The notes under the pieces: generated by a model | Seen by the model: only the letters and a program-made list of their open reading frames with translations | Database searches by the model: none | What the model was told of the DNA's origin: nothing | Part shown: positions 20,309 through 29,697 of the stretch, in pieces | Numbering within the stretch: position 1 is the first letter of the stretch | How the letters are laid out: the number at the start of each line of letters is the position of its first letter | Translations under genes and position numbers: made by a program | Origin: Collinsella aerofaciens | GTDB taxonomy: Bacteria; Actinomycetota; Coriobacteriia; Coriobacteriales; Coriobacteriaceae | NCBI RefSeq assembly: GCF_005844325.1 | Contig: NZ_SPFY01000016.1 | Location: 1-32,264, forward strand | Direction of reading: 5' to 3' | DNA: 32,264 nucleotides

Positions 20309-23300
20309 ATGCTGGAGCTCAAAGGTATTTGCAAAAGGTACGTTACGCAGTCGTTTACGCAGGTAGCGCTCGACAGCGTGAGCCTGTCTTTTCGCGATAA
20401 CGAGTTCGTGGCCATTCTGGGACCTTCGGGGTCGGGCAAAACTACGATGCTCAACGTTATCGGTGGGCTCGATCATTTCGATTCTGGCGACCTGCTGATC
20501 GACGGTATTTCGACCAAAGACTTTCACGATCGCGATTGGGATGCCTACCGCAACAACCGCATCGGCTTTGTGTTCCAAAGCTATAACCTCATTCCGCATC
20601 AGACCATTTTGGAAAACGTGGAGCTGGCGCTCACGCTCACGGGCGTGGGGCATGCCGAGCGTCGCCAGCGTGCGCGCGAGGCGTTGGAGAAAGTCGGCTT
20701 GGGCGAGCACGTTAACAAGCGCCCGAGCCAGCTATCGGGCGGGCAGATGCAGCGCGTGGCCATTGCCCGCGCCCTGATCAATGACCCTGAGATCGTCCTT
20801 GCCGACGAGCCGACTGGCGCTTTGGATTCAACGACATCCGTGCAGGTTATGGATTTGCTCAAAGAAGTTGCGCGCGACCGTCTGGTCATCATGGTCACGC
20901 ACAATCCCGACCTGGCATACCAATACGCCACGCGCATCGTCAACCTGGCGGACGGCAAGATCACCGATGATTCCGATCCTTTCGATGTCGCTGACGCCAC
21001 GCGCCGCGAGGCCAAGCCTACGCGCAAAACCTCGATGAGCTTTGTGACGGCGCTGGGGCTTTCTGCCCGAAACCTCATGACCAAGAAGGGCCGCACGGCC
21101 ATGACGGCCTTTGCGGGCTCGATTGGCATTATCGGTATCGCGGCGATTCTGGCGCTGTCCAACGGCGTAAACGGCTACATCAAAAAGGTCGAGGAGGATA
21201 CGCTCTCGAGCTACCCGCTCACCATTTCCAAGCAGGATTACGACCTGTCGTCCATGATGGGCGGACAGGGGGCTGCGGATGATGACTCGCCTGAAAACGT
21301 GGATTCGTCCGACGACAGTGCCGAAACCGATAAGATTCCCGTGGTCACGGCCGTAAAGGATATGTTTGCGAGCGTTAAGTCCAACGACATGACGAGCTTT
21401 AAGGCATGGCTTGACGACGGCGGCGACGGTATCGACAAAGAGGTCAACGCCATTCAGTACGGCTACGGTGTATCGCCGGTTGTCTATCGTGCCGGCAAGG
21501 GCGATGAGAAGCCCGTTCGGCTTGTTCCCAACGCAATGACCGAGGCTATGAGCGGAGGCGCGAGTTCGGCGGCAACGGTGAGCATGGAATCCATGGGAAC
21601 CTCGGTCTTTAACGAGATGATTGACGACCAGAGCCTGCTCGACAGCCAGTACGATGTCGTCGCCGGTCATTGGCCCACGTCTGCCAACGAAGCCGTGATG
21701 GTGCTTTCGAGCCGCGGTACGGTGGGCGACTATACGCTCTACAGCATCGGTGCGCTGGATATCGATGAGCTCAACGATCTGGTAAACAGTGCCATGACGG
21801 CCGACGGTGGGGTCAAAGCACCCGAGACCGGCACCGACTTTACCTACGACGATGCGCTGTCCACGACGTTTAAGGTGCTGTCGCCGGCCGATGCCTATCG
21901 CAAAAACGAAGAGACCGGCATGTGGACCGACATGTCTGGTGACGCCGACTTTATGGCCGCCAAGGTTGCCGATGGCATCGACGTACACATCGTGGGTGTG
22001 GTGCGCCCTAACGAGACGGCCAATGCGAGTGCGTTGTCTCCGGGCATTGCCTATACACATGCGCTGACTCGCCAGCTTATGGAGCGCGCCGCCGATTCGC
22101 AGATTGTGCGGGAGCAACTCGCCCACCCCGAGACGGATGTCTTTACGGGCAAAACCTTCGACGAACTGCAAGGCGAGGCCAAACAAGGCGTGGATCTGGG
22201 CAGCATGTTCAGTGTGGACGAGGCGGCGCTCAAGAGCGCGTTCTCGTTCGATACCTCCGTGCTCTCGGGTGTTGCCGGCGGTATGGACCCGTCGTGTCTT
22301 GACTTGTCCGAGCTGGACATTGACCTTTCGGGCGTAGGGAAGGATATCGACTTCAGCGACATCATGTCTAAGGCGCCAGCCCCCGATTTCTCGGGTGTCT
22401 TCGATGGGTTGGAGCTTACACCCGAGCAGATGCAGCAAGTGGGGGCGCTCGCCAACCAACTGTTCACGGGCTTTATGCAGTCGGAACAGTTTAAGGCGCT
22501 GACGCCCGAAGATCTTAAGGACGCGTCAAAGCTTGCCGCCGCGTTCTCGACGTATCTTGAGAGTGATACGGCAGCCCAGCAAATCCTGGCTCAGCTCAAG
22601 GCACTCGGCGGCGATGCCCTGGCCGAGCGCCTGCAGCAGGCGATGACCGACTATGTACAAAAGCAGCTGGCTCCGTATCTGCAGCAGGCTCTGGATCAGA
22701 TGATGAAGTCGATCAGCGACCAGATTGCGACGACGGTGTCAACTCAGCTCAAGGCAGGCGCGGCAGGGCTCATGGGCCAGATGGCGACGCAGATGTCATC
22801 GAGTTTTGCCAACCTGGCGAGCGCTATGCGTGTGGATGCGAGCGCCTTTGCCCGCGCCATCCACTTCAACATGGACGCCGAGGACCTGAGTTCGCTTATG
22901 ATGAGTTATGCCAAGGCATCGCAGCTTACCTATGACAACAACCTGACCACACTGGGTTATGCGGACGAGGCAGACCCCATCTCGGTCAAGATTTTCCCGC
23001 GCGACTTTGAGGCGAAGGAGCGCGTGCTCGACCATATCGATGCGTATAACAAGCAGGTCAAAGCTGCTGGCCACGATGAGCAGGCGATTTCGTACACCGA
23101 CTATATGGGAATCATTATGGGCTCGGTGACCGACATTGTGAATACCATCAGCTTGGTGCTCATCGCATTCGTGAGCATCAGCCTAGTGGTGAGCTCCATT
23201 ATGATCGGCATCATCACCTACATCAGCGTGCTGGAGCGCAAAAAGGAGATTGGCATCCTGCGCGCGATCGGCGCGTCGAAGCGCAACGTGGCCAACGTAT

Positions 23301-23548
23301 TCAATGCCGAGACCTTTATCGAGGGCCTCATCGCCGGCGTCTTTGCCATTGTCGTCGTGGTGCTCGTGAGCTTTCCGGTTAATACCTGGGCGCTTGCGGC
23401 CAAACAGGTGCCCAATCTGATGAGCCTGCCCGTGCAGGATGCGCTGGTGCTCATCGCAATTTCAGTGCTGCTGACGGTCGTTGCCGGCCTGCTGCCGGCC
23501 CGCAGCGCATCCAAGAAGGACCCCGTCGAAGCCCTGCGCTCCGAATAA
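20309..23548 (+). CDS. ABC transporter fused ATPase/FtsX-type permease with large extracellular domain
   Basis: 1079 residues from ATG 20309 ([10 protein letters not shown]); a GTG nine codons earlier is less likely. The N-terminal ATPase has Walker [10 protein letters not shown], signature [15 protein letters not shown], Walker [13 protein letters not shown] and the His in VTHNPD, a LolD/MacB-type domain. TM1 ([20 protein letters not shown]) is at about residues 270-290. An extracellular part of about 650 residues follows, rich in Met, Gln, Asp and Ala. FtsX-type TM2-TM4 close the protein, with [20 protein letters not shown] and [19 protein letters not shown], the family hallmarks. It likely works as a dimer doing mechanotransmission or export at the membrane, for example lipoprotein or peptide efflux. 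It is monocistronic in this window. Confidence 0.92.
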   Translation: MLELKGICKRYVTQSFTQVALDSVSLSFRDNEFVAILGPSGSGKTTMLNVIGGLDHFDSGDLLIDGISTKDFHDRDWDAYRNNRIGFVFQSYNLIPHQTILENVELALTLTGVGHAERRQRAREALEKVGLGEHVNKRPSQLSGGQMQRVAIARALINDPEIVLADEPTGALDSTTSVQVMDLLKEVARDRLVIMVTHNPDLAYQYATRIVNLADGKITDDSDPFDVADATRREAKPTRKTSMSFVTALGLSARNLMTKKGRTAMTAFAGSIGIIGIAAILALSNGVNGYIKKVEEDTLSSYPLTISKQDYDLSSMMGGQGAADDDSPENVDSSDDSAETDKIPVVTAVKDMFASVKSNDMTSFKAWLDDGGDGIDKEVNAIQYGYGVSPVVYRAGKGDEKPVRLVPNAMTEAMSGGASSAATVSMESMGTSVFNEMIDDQSLLDSQYDVVAGHWPTSANEAVMVLSSRGTVGDYTLYSIGALDIDELNDLVNSAMTADGGVKAPETGTDFTYDDALSTTFKVLSPADAYRKNEETGMWTDMSGDADFMAAKVADGIDVHIVGVVRPNETANASALSPGIAYTHALTRQLMERAADSQIVREQLAHPETDVFTGKTFDELQGEAKQGVDLGSMFSVDEAALKSAFSFDTSVLSGVAGGMDPSCLDLSELDIDLSGVGKDIDFSDIMSKAPAPDFSGVFDGLELTPEQMQQVGALANQLFTGFMQSEQFKALTPEDLKDASKLAAAFSTYLESDTAAQQILAQLKALGGDALAERLQQAMTDYVQKQLAPYLQQALDQMMKSISDQIATTVSTQLKAGAAGLMGQMATQMSSSFANLASAMRVDASAFARAIHFNMDAEDLSSLMMSYAKASQLTYDNNLTTLGYADEADPISVKIFPRDFEAKERVLDHIDAYNKQVKAAGHDEQAISYTDYMGIIMGSVTDIVNTISLVLIAFVSISLVVSSIMIGIITYISVLERKKEIGILRAIGASKRNVANVFNAETFIEGLIAGVFAIVVVVLVSFPVNTWALAAKQVPNLMSLPVQDALVLIAISVLLTVVAGLLPARSASKKDPVEALRSE

Positions 23549-23579
23549 TGCGACAAAGGGACAGTCCCTTTGTCACATT
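23547..23579. repeat. GACAAAGGGAC palindrome, copy 1
   Basis: A 33-bp palindrome centred on A23563 with one mismatch: GACAAAGGGAC and GTCCCTTTGTC flank a single A. It begins within the stop codon of the ABC gene. Related palindromes occur at 29733-29765 and 30049-30078, so it is a dispersed intergenic repeat that may double as a terminator. Confidence 0.75.
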
Positions 23580-23648
23580 GAGACCCTTGCGAAAACGGGG
23601 TCTAATTACCGTTCGGCAGGTTAAGAACTCCCTCTCCCCGCTTAATGC

Positions 23649-23692
23649 TTGACGAAGAGTCCTCTGGTTTATATACCTATCGGTAGGCATAT
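23649..23692 (+). promoter_or_regulatory. Promoter and TetR operator of MFS carrier 1
   Basis: TTGACG (23649-23654) and an AT-rich -10 (TATACC at 23672-23677 with a 17-bp spacer, or TATATA two bases earlier) precede the carrier gene. ATATACCTA and TAGGCATAT (within 23671-23692) form a dyad centred on TCGG that overlaps the -10. The same CGGTAGG core recurs between tetR and the deiminase gene, so the TetR at 25142-25720 probably represses this promoter. Confidence 0.65.
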
Positions 23693-23723
23693 AGGATGTA
23701 TTGCCGATAGAAATGGAGCAACC

Positions 23724-25004
23724 ATGACTCTCACCACACCAGCCAAAAAAGATTGTCTCCGTGAAAGCGGCGCATTTGCTTGGGTCGTCGTTATTGCGCT
23801 CGGCTTAATGTCCGCCGGAACAACTGGCACATATAGCATTATTGCCGGCTCATTCGTTGCTCCAGTATGTGAAGATCTGGGCTTTGACTACACTTCTTTT
23901 TCTTTCTATTTCACCGCGATTCTTCTTGGCCTTGCGCTTGGGCTTCCGCTTTTGAGTCGCTTCATTCCAAAAGTAATCGGCAAACCATGGCATATTTGCA
24001 TTGAACTCGTCCTTATTGCCGCCGGCGCCGCAATGGCGTTCTACACCGAGGTCTGGATGTTCACCGTCTCCGCCGCAGTGATCGGCATCTGCTTTTCGTT
24101 TACAACGGGCGTCTGCATGTCCGATGTCATTGACCAATGGTTCAGCAAATCGTCCGGTCTCGCCATCGGCCTCGCTTGGGGCGTTAATTCTCTCTGCACG
24201 CTGTTATTGAGTCCTGTCATTACGCTGGTCATCGAGCAGCAAGGCTGGCGTACGGGATACATCGTGCTTGCGGCCGTTTCTGCAGCTATGATTTTGCCTG
24301 CAAGCGCATTTATCATTCGCCTTAACCCCTCTGATCGCAATATGCTTCCGTACGGAGAGACCGTCTCCGAAACCCATGAGAGCTGCAGCGCCGATGAGCA
24401 GGAAGATGTCCTTTCGGGCATGGCACTCCGCGATGCCGCGAAAACGCCGTCTTTTATTCTCTGTGTCCTCTTGCTTTGCGTGGCGCAGCTCACCTGCTGC
24501 ATGAACCAGCTGTTTCCAACCTATGCAAGCGAGGTCGGTTTCAATCCTATCGTAGGAAGCTTAATGGTCTCGGCAGCTTCACTCTCCGATATCTTCCTAA
24601 ATCCCTTCGTGGGCAAAACATGCGACAAGCTTGGCGCTATTAAAGCAACGGTCGCATGGACAGGTGTCAGCATTCTTTCATTCCTGCTTCTTATCATTGG
24701 CGGAAGCAATGAGACCGTTTCCATCATTGCAGCTGGTGTAAACGATGTCATGTTCGCCATCGTTGGAACCGCAATGCCGATGCTTCTCCTCTCGCTCTTT
24801 GGATCACGCGATTTTGGAAGGATCTATTCGATCGTTTGCTCAGCGGGCTATGTCGTCGGTGCTTTTGGAATGCCGGTCATGATGAAGGTTTACGGCATGG
24901 CAGGGTCATTCCAGGGAGTATTTATCTTCTGCATTGCCTGCAACCTTATGATTGCTGCGTTTGCTATCGTTTCCGGCTTTCTCAATAAGGCTGCTGAAAA
25001 GTAA
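23724..25004 (+). CDS. OFA-family MFS transporter, carrier 1
   Basis: 426 residues from ATG 23724 (GGAG 5 nt upstream); frames open further upstream fall in the promoter. Twelve membrane helices are likely. LGLMSAGTTGTYSIIAGSFV at the N-terminus and GVCMSDVIDQWFSKSSGLAI in the loop after helix 4 match the oxalate/formate antiporter-like MFS family. A cytoplasmic loop (SETHESCSADEQEDVLSG) separates the halves. It is clearly a paralogue of the carrier at 28383-29648, sharing long blocks such as CMNQLFPTYASEVGF. Members exchange organic anions or related small molecules. Set in front of the tetR/deiminase cluster with a shared operator motif, it likely imports the substrate or exchanges it for product. 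Confidence 0.9.
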   Translation: MTLTTPAKKDCLRESGAFAWVVVIALGLMSAGTTGTYSIIAGSFVAPVCEDLGFDYTSFSFYFTAILLGLALGLPLLSRFIPKVIGKPWHICIELVLIAAGAAMAFYTEVWMFTVSAAVIGICFSFTTGVCMSDVIDQWFSKSSGLAIGLAWGVNSLCTLLLSPVITLVIEQQGWRTGYIVLAAVSAAMILPASAFIIRLNPSDRNMLPYGETVSETHESCSADEQEDVLSGMALRDAAKTPSFILCVLLLCVAQLTCCMNQLFPTYASEVGFNPIVGSLMVSAASLSDIFLNPFVGKTCDKLGAIKATVAWTGVSILSFLLLIIGGSNETVSIIAAGVNDVMFAIVGTAMPMLLLSLFGSRDFGRIYSIVCSAGYVVGAFGMPVMMKVYGMAGSFQGVFIFCIACNLMIAAFAIVSGFLNKAAEK

Positions 25005-25038
25005 TAAGCGCCGATTGCACCGGCATAGATTGCCACGC

Positions 25039-25084
25039 AACAGGGGTCGACTCCAAGCCAGATTGGAGTCGACCCCTGTTTTCG
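25039..25084 (+). terminator. Long terminator after MFS carrier 1
   Basis: AACAGGGGTCGACTCCAA (25039-25056) is perfectly inverted at 25063-25080 around a 6-nt loop, followed by TTTCGTTTT. It lies between convergent carrier 1 and tetR and could also stop minus-strand transcripts. Confidence 0.88.
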
Positions 25085-25141
25085 TTTTAAAGGTTGCCCG
25101 CAGGCACCATGGGCGCCAACATGCGCTTCAGCTTGGCTGGT

Positions 25142-25720
25142 CTATTTGAACATAAGCTCGACTATTCCCGCCCAAACCGCTTTCTCATCAATATCCTCAC
25201 CTTGAGCGACCGTATTGCTTGCTCCCTCCAGAACGGTATAAAGAATTTGTACGTAGAGCATTACGTCGGCGCTATCGGAAAACGCGCCAATCTCTACACC
25301 ATGAAGAAGGATGTCTTTAAGCGCATCCATGGTTCGTTTGGTCGCCGTCGCTTGACGTTCCTGAACTGCAGGAATTCGATTTGCTTGAACGCTAACCTCG
25401 GCCAGCACGCGCCGGCGCTTTTCATCGCTTCGATAGCCACCTATAACTGAATTGCCGAGCTCGATAAGCGCGGCCTTGAACCCGTCCCTATCGACTATTA
25501 GCGAGTAGTCGCGCCGATAGTCAATGGTCGGAAACATGCTGTCCAAGAGCGTAGTGAAAATCTCCTCTTTTGAGGGAAAGTAGTAGTACACCGACGGCTT
25601 GGATATACCGACAAAGTCGCAAATCTTTCCGATAGACGCTTTGTCATAACCGACTTCTGCCACAAGATCGTACATTGCGTCCAATATTTTTTTTCTTGTG
25701 CTCACGCTGCATTTCTCCAT
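25142..25720 (-). CDS. TetR-family regulator of the deiminase cluster
   Basis: 192 residues from ATG 25720, with GGAAG 9 nt upstream. The helix-turn-helix reads KKILDAMYDLVAEVGYDKAS then IGKICDFVGISKPSVYYYFP and SKEEIFTTLLDSMF, a textbook TetR_N domain. The C-terminal ligand domain is unassigned. It is transcribed away from the deiminase gene, and two CGAACGGTAnGTAT sites lie in the shared 224-bp gap, with a related dyad at carrier 1. It therefore probably represses its own gene, the deiminase/carbamoyltransferase/carrier 2 operon and carrier 1, and is relieved by the substrate or a product. Confidence 0.92.
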   Translation of the reverse strand: MEKCSVSTRKKILDAMYDLVAEVGYDKASIGKICDFVGISKPSVYYYFPSKEEIFTTLLDSMFPTIDYRRDYSLIVDRDGFKAALIELGNSVIGGYRSDEKRRRVLAEVSVQANRIPAVQERQATATKRTMDALKDILLHGVEIGAFSDSADVMLYVQILYTVLEGASNTVAQGEDIDEKAVWAGIVELMFK

Positions 25721-25796
25721 TGCAAATCACTTCCGCACTACCAACATTATTAAGGATGGCAACGGAACATCAATTCGTGTCCAAACATGACCACTA

Positions 25797-25869
25797 TATA
25801 CGGCGAACGGTATGTATCAGTAGGCGAGCGGCAATTATTCAAAATTATCTACCGAACGGTAGGTATAGT
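25797..25869 (+). promoter_or_regulatory. Tandem TetR operators and promoter of the deiminase operon
   Basis: CGAACGGTA occurs at 25804-25812 and 25853-25861, 49 bp apart; both continue into nGTAT. The second is the dyad CTACCGAACGGTAG (25849-25862). A good -10, TATAGT, sits at 25864-25869, immediately after the second site, so bound TetR would block RNA polymerase. Confidence 0.65.
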
Positions 25870-25944
25870 AGTACTATAGCAGGTGAAACCCCGCTATTGT
25901 CGCGGCCGGACAGCATCGCGGGAAACCCGACGGAAGGACCAACC

Positions 25945-27183
25945 ATGTACGAGAACTATCGTATGCCGGGCGAGTTCGAGAAGCGCTCCAACGTCTATGT
26001 GACATGGCTTCCCGATTACATCCGTGCAGAGGGCTACGATAACCGCCAGCCCTGCGTTGACGTGATCAAGGCTCTGCTCGAGTATGGCGACGTTACGGTC
26101 AACCTCAATTGCGGCACCCCCGGCTCCTATGAGGAGGCTTGCTCGCGCCTGAAGGAGGAGGGGGTTGATCTCGATCGCATCGAGATCACGCAGTTCGAAG
26201 ACTCCAACTTCTATGTCCGCGACAACGGTCCCAGCATCATGGTCGACGACAAGGGCCATTCTTATATGGTCAACCCCGCTTGGACCTATTACGGCGTGTG
26301 GGACAAGAACTCCCCGGAGTGCCAGTCCGCACGTAAGGCAGCCGTTCACATGGCGGTTGCGCTCGGTTGCTTCGATATCGTCAATTCCGAAATGGTTTCG
26401 GAGGGCGGCGACCGCGAGTTTGACGGTCACGGCACTCTGATCGCCATCGAGGACACGGAATGCCGCAAGCGTAATCCCGAGTTCACGAAAGAGGAAATAG
26501 AGGCCGAGTATAAGCGCATCTACAACCTCAACAAGGTTATCTGGCTTCCGCAGCCTATGCTCGAGGACGACGACTATCGACTGGGCATCCTCGACGAGAA
26601 GGAAGACGGAACTCCCGTCTTTGGCATGAGCTTTGCAGCTCACATTGATGAGATGTGTCGCTTTATCACTCCGAACAAGATTCTTCTTGCCGAGGTGTCC
26701 GATGAAGAGGCAGCCTCGAGCAAGGCTGGAGCAGAGTCTCGTCGCCGCATTGAGGCAGCCTACGAGATCCTGAGCAACGAAACGGACTGGGAGGGCAAGC
26801 CCTTCGAGATCGTTCGTATGCCCACCGCCGAGCCTATTGAAGTCGTTATCGCCCCTGGCGATGAAGATTACGAGCTCTATAAGGGCTTCATCGACGAAAT
26901 GGGCGGCAAGTTTATGGATGGCACCCCCTGGCCCGAGGGCCCCGTCCACTTCTACGCCGCAGCGAGCTACTGCAATTTCCTGATTTGCAACGGCGTCGTT
27001 CTTGGCCAGCGTTATTACCACGAGGGCATGAGCGAGGTCGTGAAAGAGAAGGACGAGCAGGCCAAGGCAGTTCTTGAGAGCTGCTTCCCCGATCGCAAGG
27101 TCATCATGATTGATTCCCTCGCGCTTAACCTGTCCGGCGGCGGCGTGCACTGCTGGACTAAGGACGTGGCGGCCAGTCGTTAG
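25945..27183 (+). CDS. Agmatine deiminase family (guanidine-modifying) hydrolase
   Basis: 412 residues from ATG 25945 (GGAAGGA upstream), about 40 longer than typical agmatine deiminases. Family landmarks in order are MPGEFEKRSNVYVTWLP (substrate-pocket start), YVRDNGPS at 90-97 (RDxGP), SEGGDREFDGHGTLIAIEDT at 152-171 (EGG..DG.GT), AHIDEMCRF at 232-240 (the H-x-D site) and LSGGGVHCWT at 396-405 with nucleophile Cys403. These residues hydrolyse a guanidinium to a ureido group plus ammonia through a covalent Cys intermediate. The usual GHxDN is AHIDE, and other pocket blocks differ, so the substrate may not be agmatine. It heads an operon with a carbamoyltransferase and an OFA carrier, under a TetR-type operator. 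Confidence 0.88.
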   Translation: MYENYRMPGEFEKRSNVYVTWLPDYIRAEGYDNRQPCVDVIKALLEYGDVTVNLNCGTPGSYEEACSRLKEEGVDLDRIEITQFEDSNFYVRDNGPSIMVDDKGHSYMVNPAWTYYGVWDKNSPECQSARKAAVHMAVALGCFDIVNSEMVSEGGDREFDGHGTLIAIEDTECRKRNPEFTKEEIEAEYKRIYNLNKVIWLPQPMLEDDDYRLGILDEKEDGTPVFGMSFAAHIDEMCRFITPNKILLAEVSDEEAASSKAGAESRRRIEAAYEILSNETDWEGKPFEIVRMPTAEPIEVVIAPGDEDYELYKGFIDEMGGKFMDGTPWPEGPVHFYAAASYCNFLICNGVVLGQRYYHEGMSEVVKEKDEQAKAVLESCFPDRKVIMIDSLALNLSGGGVHCWTKDVAASR

Positions 27184-27185
27184 TG

Positions 27186-27261
27186 AGCCTTAGAGCCTGC
27201 GCTCTTTGGCTTAGGCGCCACATGTACCGCTCCCCGAGGGATATCCGTGTTTTCCTCGGGG
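27186..27261 (+). promoter_or_regulatory. Two hairpins between the deiminase and carbamoyltransferase genes
   Basis: The 123-bp gap holds AGCC-TT-AGAGC paired with GCTCT-TT-GGCT (about 27187-27210) and CCCCGAGG (27232-27239) paired with CCTCGGGG (27254-27261). Neither has a convincing U tract. They may be processing or stabilising structures, or a partial attenuator setting enzyme ratios. Confidence 0.45.
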
Positions 27262-27306
27262 ACACATTCAACAATAATTTTGATAATAATTCGAAAGGAA
27301 ATAGGC

Positions 27307-28371
27307 ATGAACAACAGCCTCCGCGGTCGCGACTACATCAACATCCATGATCTTTCCTCCGAGGATTTCCGCTATCTCATCGATCTTGCCTGGAACCTTA
27401 AGGCTCAGAAGAAGTCCGGTGTCGACCAGCACTACTTCCCCGGCAAAAACGTCCTCGCCAACTTTGAGTGGGGCTCGACCCGTACTCGTTGCGCATTCGA
27501 GACCTCCTGCAATGATTTGGGCATGGGCTTCACTTATCTGACCAACTCCCACATGGGTGACTGCGAGACCGTCAAGGATGCCATGCGCGTCTTTAACGGC
27601 ATGTACGATCTCATCGTCTACCGCGCACAGAAGGACGAGCAGTTCCTCTATGACGTCGCCGACCTGGTTGACATCCCGGTCATCAATGCCCTTACTCTCG
27701 GCGATCACCCGACTCAGATGCTCGCTGACGCTCTTACGATGGAAGAGCAATGGGGCGGTTTGCGTACGAGCCGCGGCAAGAAGATGGCTTTCGTTGGCAA
27801 CTGCGCCGGCGCCCCAGTGTGGTATGGCCGTCTGTGCGCTATGCTCGACATGGACTTCCTCGCCATCGGCCCCGACGACCTCCGTCATCAGATGTGCAAG
27901 GAAATGATCGAAGAGGTGGAGGCCTGCTACGCCAAGTACGCTCCCAATAGGACCTTTACCATCACCTCTGACCTCGATGCCCTGGATGGCGTTGACGTTA
28001 TCGTTACCGAGGAGTGGCGCTACATCAACCCCGAGTGCGGCGAAGAGGTTCTGGATCCCGACGACTACAACTCCTGGTTGGGCGATGCCGAGTCTTTGTA
28101 CCCCTATCGCGTCACCAGCGAGCTGTGCAAGCGCACCAACAATCCCGACATCTTCTGCATGCATGAGCTTCCCTCTGTCCATAACGCAGATCACCGTGTC
28201 GGCAAAATGCTCCTCGACCAGTGCAAGAACGACCTCCATCGCGAAATCATCACCGAGGGCTTTGAGATTGCCGACGAGTGCTTTGAGGCCAACGCTTCGG
28301 TCATCTTCCGTGAGGCAGAGAACCGTCAGCACACCATCAAGGCTGTTATGTGTGCCCTTCTGGGTCTCTAG
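27307..28371 (+). CDS. Aspartate/ornithine carbamoyltransferase family protein, atypical
   Basis: 354 residues from ATG 27307 (AAAGGA upstream). The carbamoyl-phosphate half is conserved: FEWGSTRTRCAFE (STRTR 57-61), the arginine of YRAQKDEQ and DHPTQMLADALTM (HPTQ 134-137). The second-substrate half is unusual. Where ornithine and putrescine enzymes have DVW and HCLP, this has VIVTEEWRYINPE (231-243) and FCMHELPSVH (283-292). So it should transfer or phosphorolyse a carbamoyl group, but on an acceptor different from ornithine. After a guanidine deiminase it would split the ureido product into amine plus carbamoyl phosphate, which a carbamate kinase (not in this window) could turn into ATP. 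Translation of carrier 2 follows 11 bp later. Confidence 0.88.
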   Translation: MNNSLRGRDYINIHDLSSEDFRYLIDLAWNLKAQKKSGVDQHYFPGKNVLANFEWGSTRTRCAFETSCNDLGMGFTYLTNSHMGDCETVKDAMRVFNGMYDLIVYRAQKDEQFLYDVADLVDIPVINALTLGDHPTQMLADALTMEEQWGGLRTSRGKKMAFVGNCAGAPVWYGRLCAMLDMDFLAIGPDDLRHQMCKEMIEEVEACYAKYAPNRTFTITSDLDALDGVDVIVTEEWRYINPECGEEVLDPDDYNSWLGDAESLYPYRVTSELCKRTNNPDIFCMHELPSVHNADHRVGKMLLDQCKNDLHREIITEGFEIADECFEANASVIFREAENRQHTIKAVMCALLGL

Positions 28372-28382
28372 GAGCTGTATCA

Positions 28383-29648
28383 ATGGATAATGCAAAGTTA
28401 AAGAGCAGCAAGGTTTACGCATGGGTTCTCGTAATCGCGCTCGGCCTTATGTCTGCCGGCACGACCGGATCCTATAGCGTCATCGCGGGCTCCTTCGTCG
28501 CACCCGTGTGCGAGGAGTTCGGGTTTGACTATTCCATCTTCTCGTATTACTTCACCGCAACGCTCATTGGTCTTGCGGCAGCTCTTCCGTTTGTCGGAAA
28601 ACTCATTCCCAAGGTCGTTGGCAAGGTTTGGCTCCCCGTTGTCGAGCTTATTTTGCTCGCTGCCGGCGCAGGCATGGCCTTCTACACCGAAGTCTGGATG
28701 TTCATCGCCGCTGGCGCCCTGATTGGCGTTTGCTTCGCCTTCACCACCGGCGTCGCCATGTCCGACGTTATTGACCAGTGGTTCAAAAAATCTGGTGGCC
28801 TGGCAATCGGTCTCGCTTGGGCAGTGAACTCGATTTACATGCTCATCATGAGCCCCGTCATCACCTCTGTCATCGAGGCCGCTGGCTGGAGGACTGGCTA
28901 TCTGGTGCTCGCTGGCGTCTCCGCCGTGCTCATTCTCCCCGCTTCCGTCCTGATTATTCGCTATAAGCCTCAGGACAAGGGCATGCTGCCCTATGGCTAC
29001 GTCGAGGGCGAGACGGTCACCGAGACCGAGGAGACGACCGAGGATAGCACGCGTGGCGTTAGCTATGCGCGCGCCATTAAGTCGCCTGCCTTCTTCTTCT
29101 GCATCGGCTTCCTCTGTCTCGTTCAGCTCACTTGCTGCATGAACCAGCTCTTCCCGACGTATGCTTCCGAGGTTGGTTTTAGCCCCATGGTGGGCGGCTT
29201 CATGGTATCCGCTGCATCGCTCTTCGATCTGTTCCTCAATCCGATCGTCGGCACCACTTGCGATAGGTTCGGCAGCACGAAGGCCATTCTGGGCTGGCTC
29301 GCTGTCTCCATCCTCTCCTTTGTCATGCTCATGATGAGCAGCGGCAACTCGACGCTCAGCATCCTCGCAGCAGGCGTGAACGACGTAATGTACGTCATCG
29401 CTGGCACTGCCCTGACCGTTTTGGTTATGGATGTCTTTGGCTCCCGCGATTTCGGTCGCATCTTCGCGCTGATCTGCTCCGTGGGCTATATCGTCGGCGC
29501 CTTTGGCATGCCCGTTATGATGAAGGTCTATGAGCTTGTCGGCTCCTTCCAGGGCGTCTTCATCTTCTGCATCGCATGCAACGTTATTATCGGCCTGTTC
29601 TTGCTGCTGGCAAAAAAGACTGGTAAGAACCTCTCCTGGGACGAATAG
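28383..29648 (+). CDS. OFA-family MFS transporter, carrier 2
   Basis: 421 residues from ATG 28383; AGGAG overlaps the preceding stop codon, so it is the third gene of the deiminase operon. Twelve helices are likely. Hallmarks are LGLMSAGTTGSYSVIAGSFV, AMSDVIDQWFKKSGGLAI, CCMNQLFPTYASEVGFS and GVNDVMYVIAGTALTVLV. It is a close paralogue of carrier 1, with similarity running end to end. Codon choice is more biased to C-ending codons than in carrier 1, like the two enzymes of its operon, suggesting high expression. It probably exchanges substrate and product of the pathway; OFA members often run as antiporters. Confidence 0.92.
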   Translation: MDNAKLKSSKVYAWVLVIALGLMSAGTTGSYSVIAGSFVAPVCEEFGFDYSIFSYYFTATLIGLAAALPFVGKLIPKVVGKVWLPVVELILLAAGAGMAFYTEVWMFIAAGALIGVCFAFTTGVAMSDVIDQWFKKSGGLAIGLAWAVNSIYMLIMSPVITSVIEAAGWRTGYLVLAGVSAVLILPASVLIIRYKPQDKGMLPYGYVEGETVTETEETTEDSTRGVSYARAIKSPAFFFCIGFLCLVQLTCCMNQLFPTYASEVGFSPMVGGFMVSAASLFDLFLNPIVGTTCDRFGSTKAILGWLAVSILSFVMLMMSSGNSTLSILAAGVNDVMYVIAGTALTVLVMDVFGSRDFGRIFALICSVGYIVGAFGMPVMMKVYELVGSFQGVFIFCIACNVIIGLFLLLAKKTGKNLSWDE

Positions 29649-29697
29649 TTCGATTCGTCTTAGACATACGCTGTAGGGCTTAACCTGCAGCCGCTTT

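Noticed and set aside
20828-22459. 543-codon minus-strand frame within the ABC fusion gene
   Set aside because: Antisense to a coherent ATPase/FtsX protein, and rich in His/Arg as expected for a shadow.
25094-25450. Plus-strand frame opposite tetR
   Set aside because: Antisense to a textbook TetR helix-turn-helix gene; a shadow.
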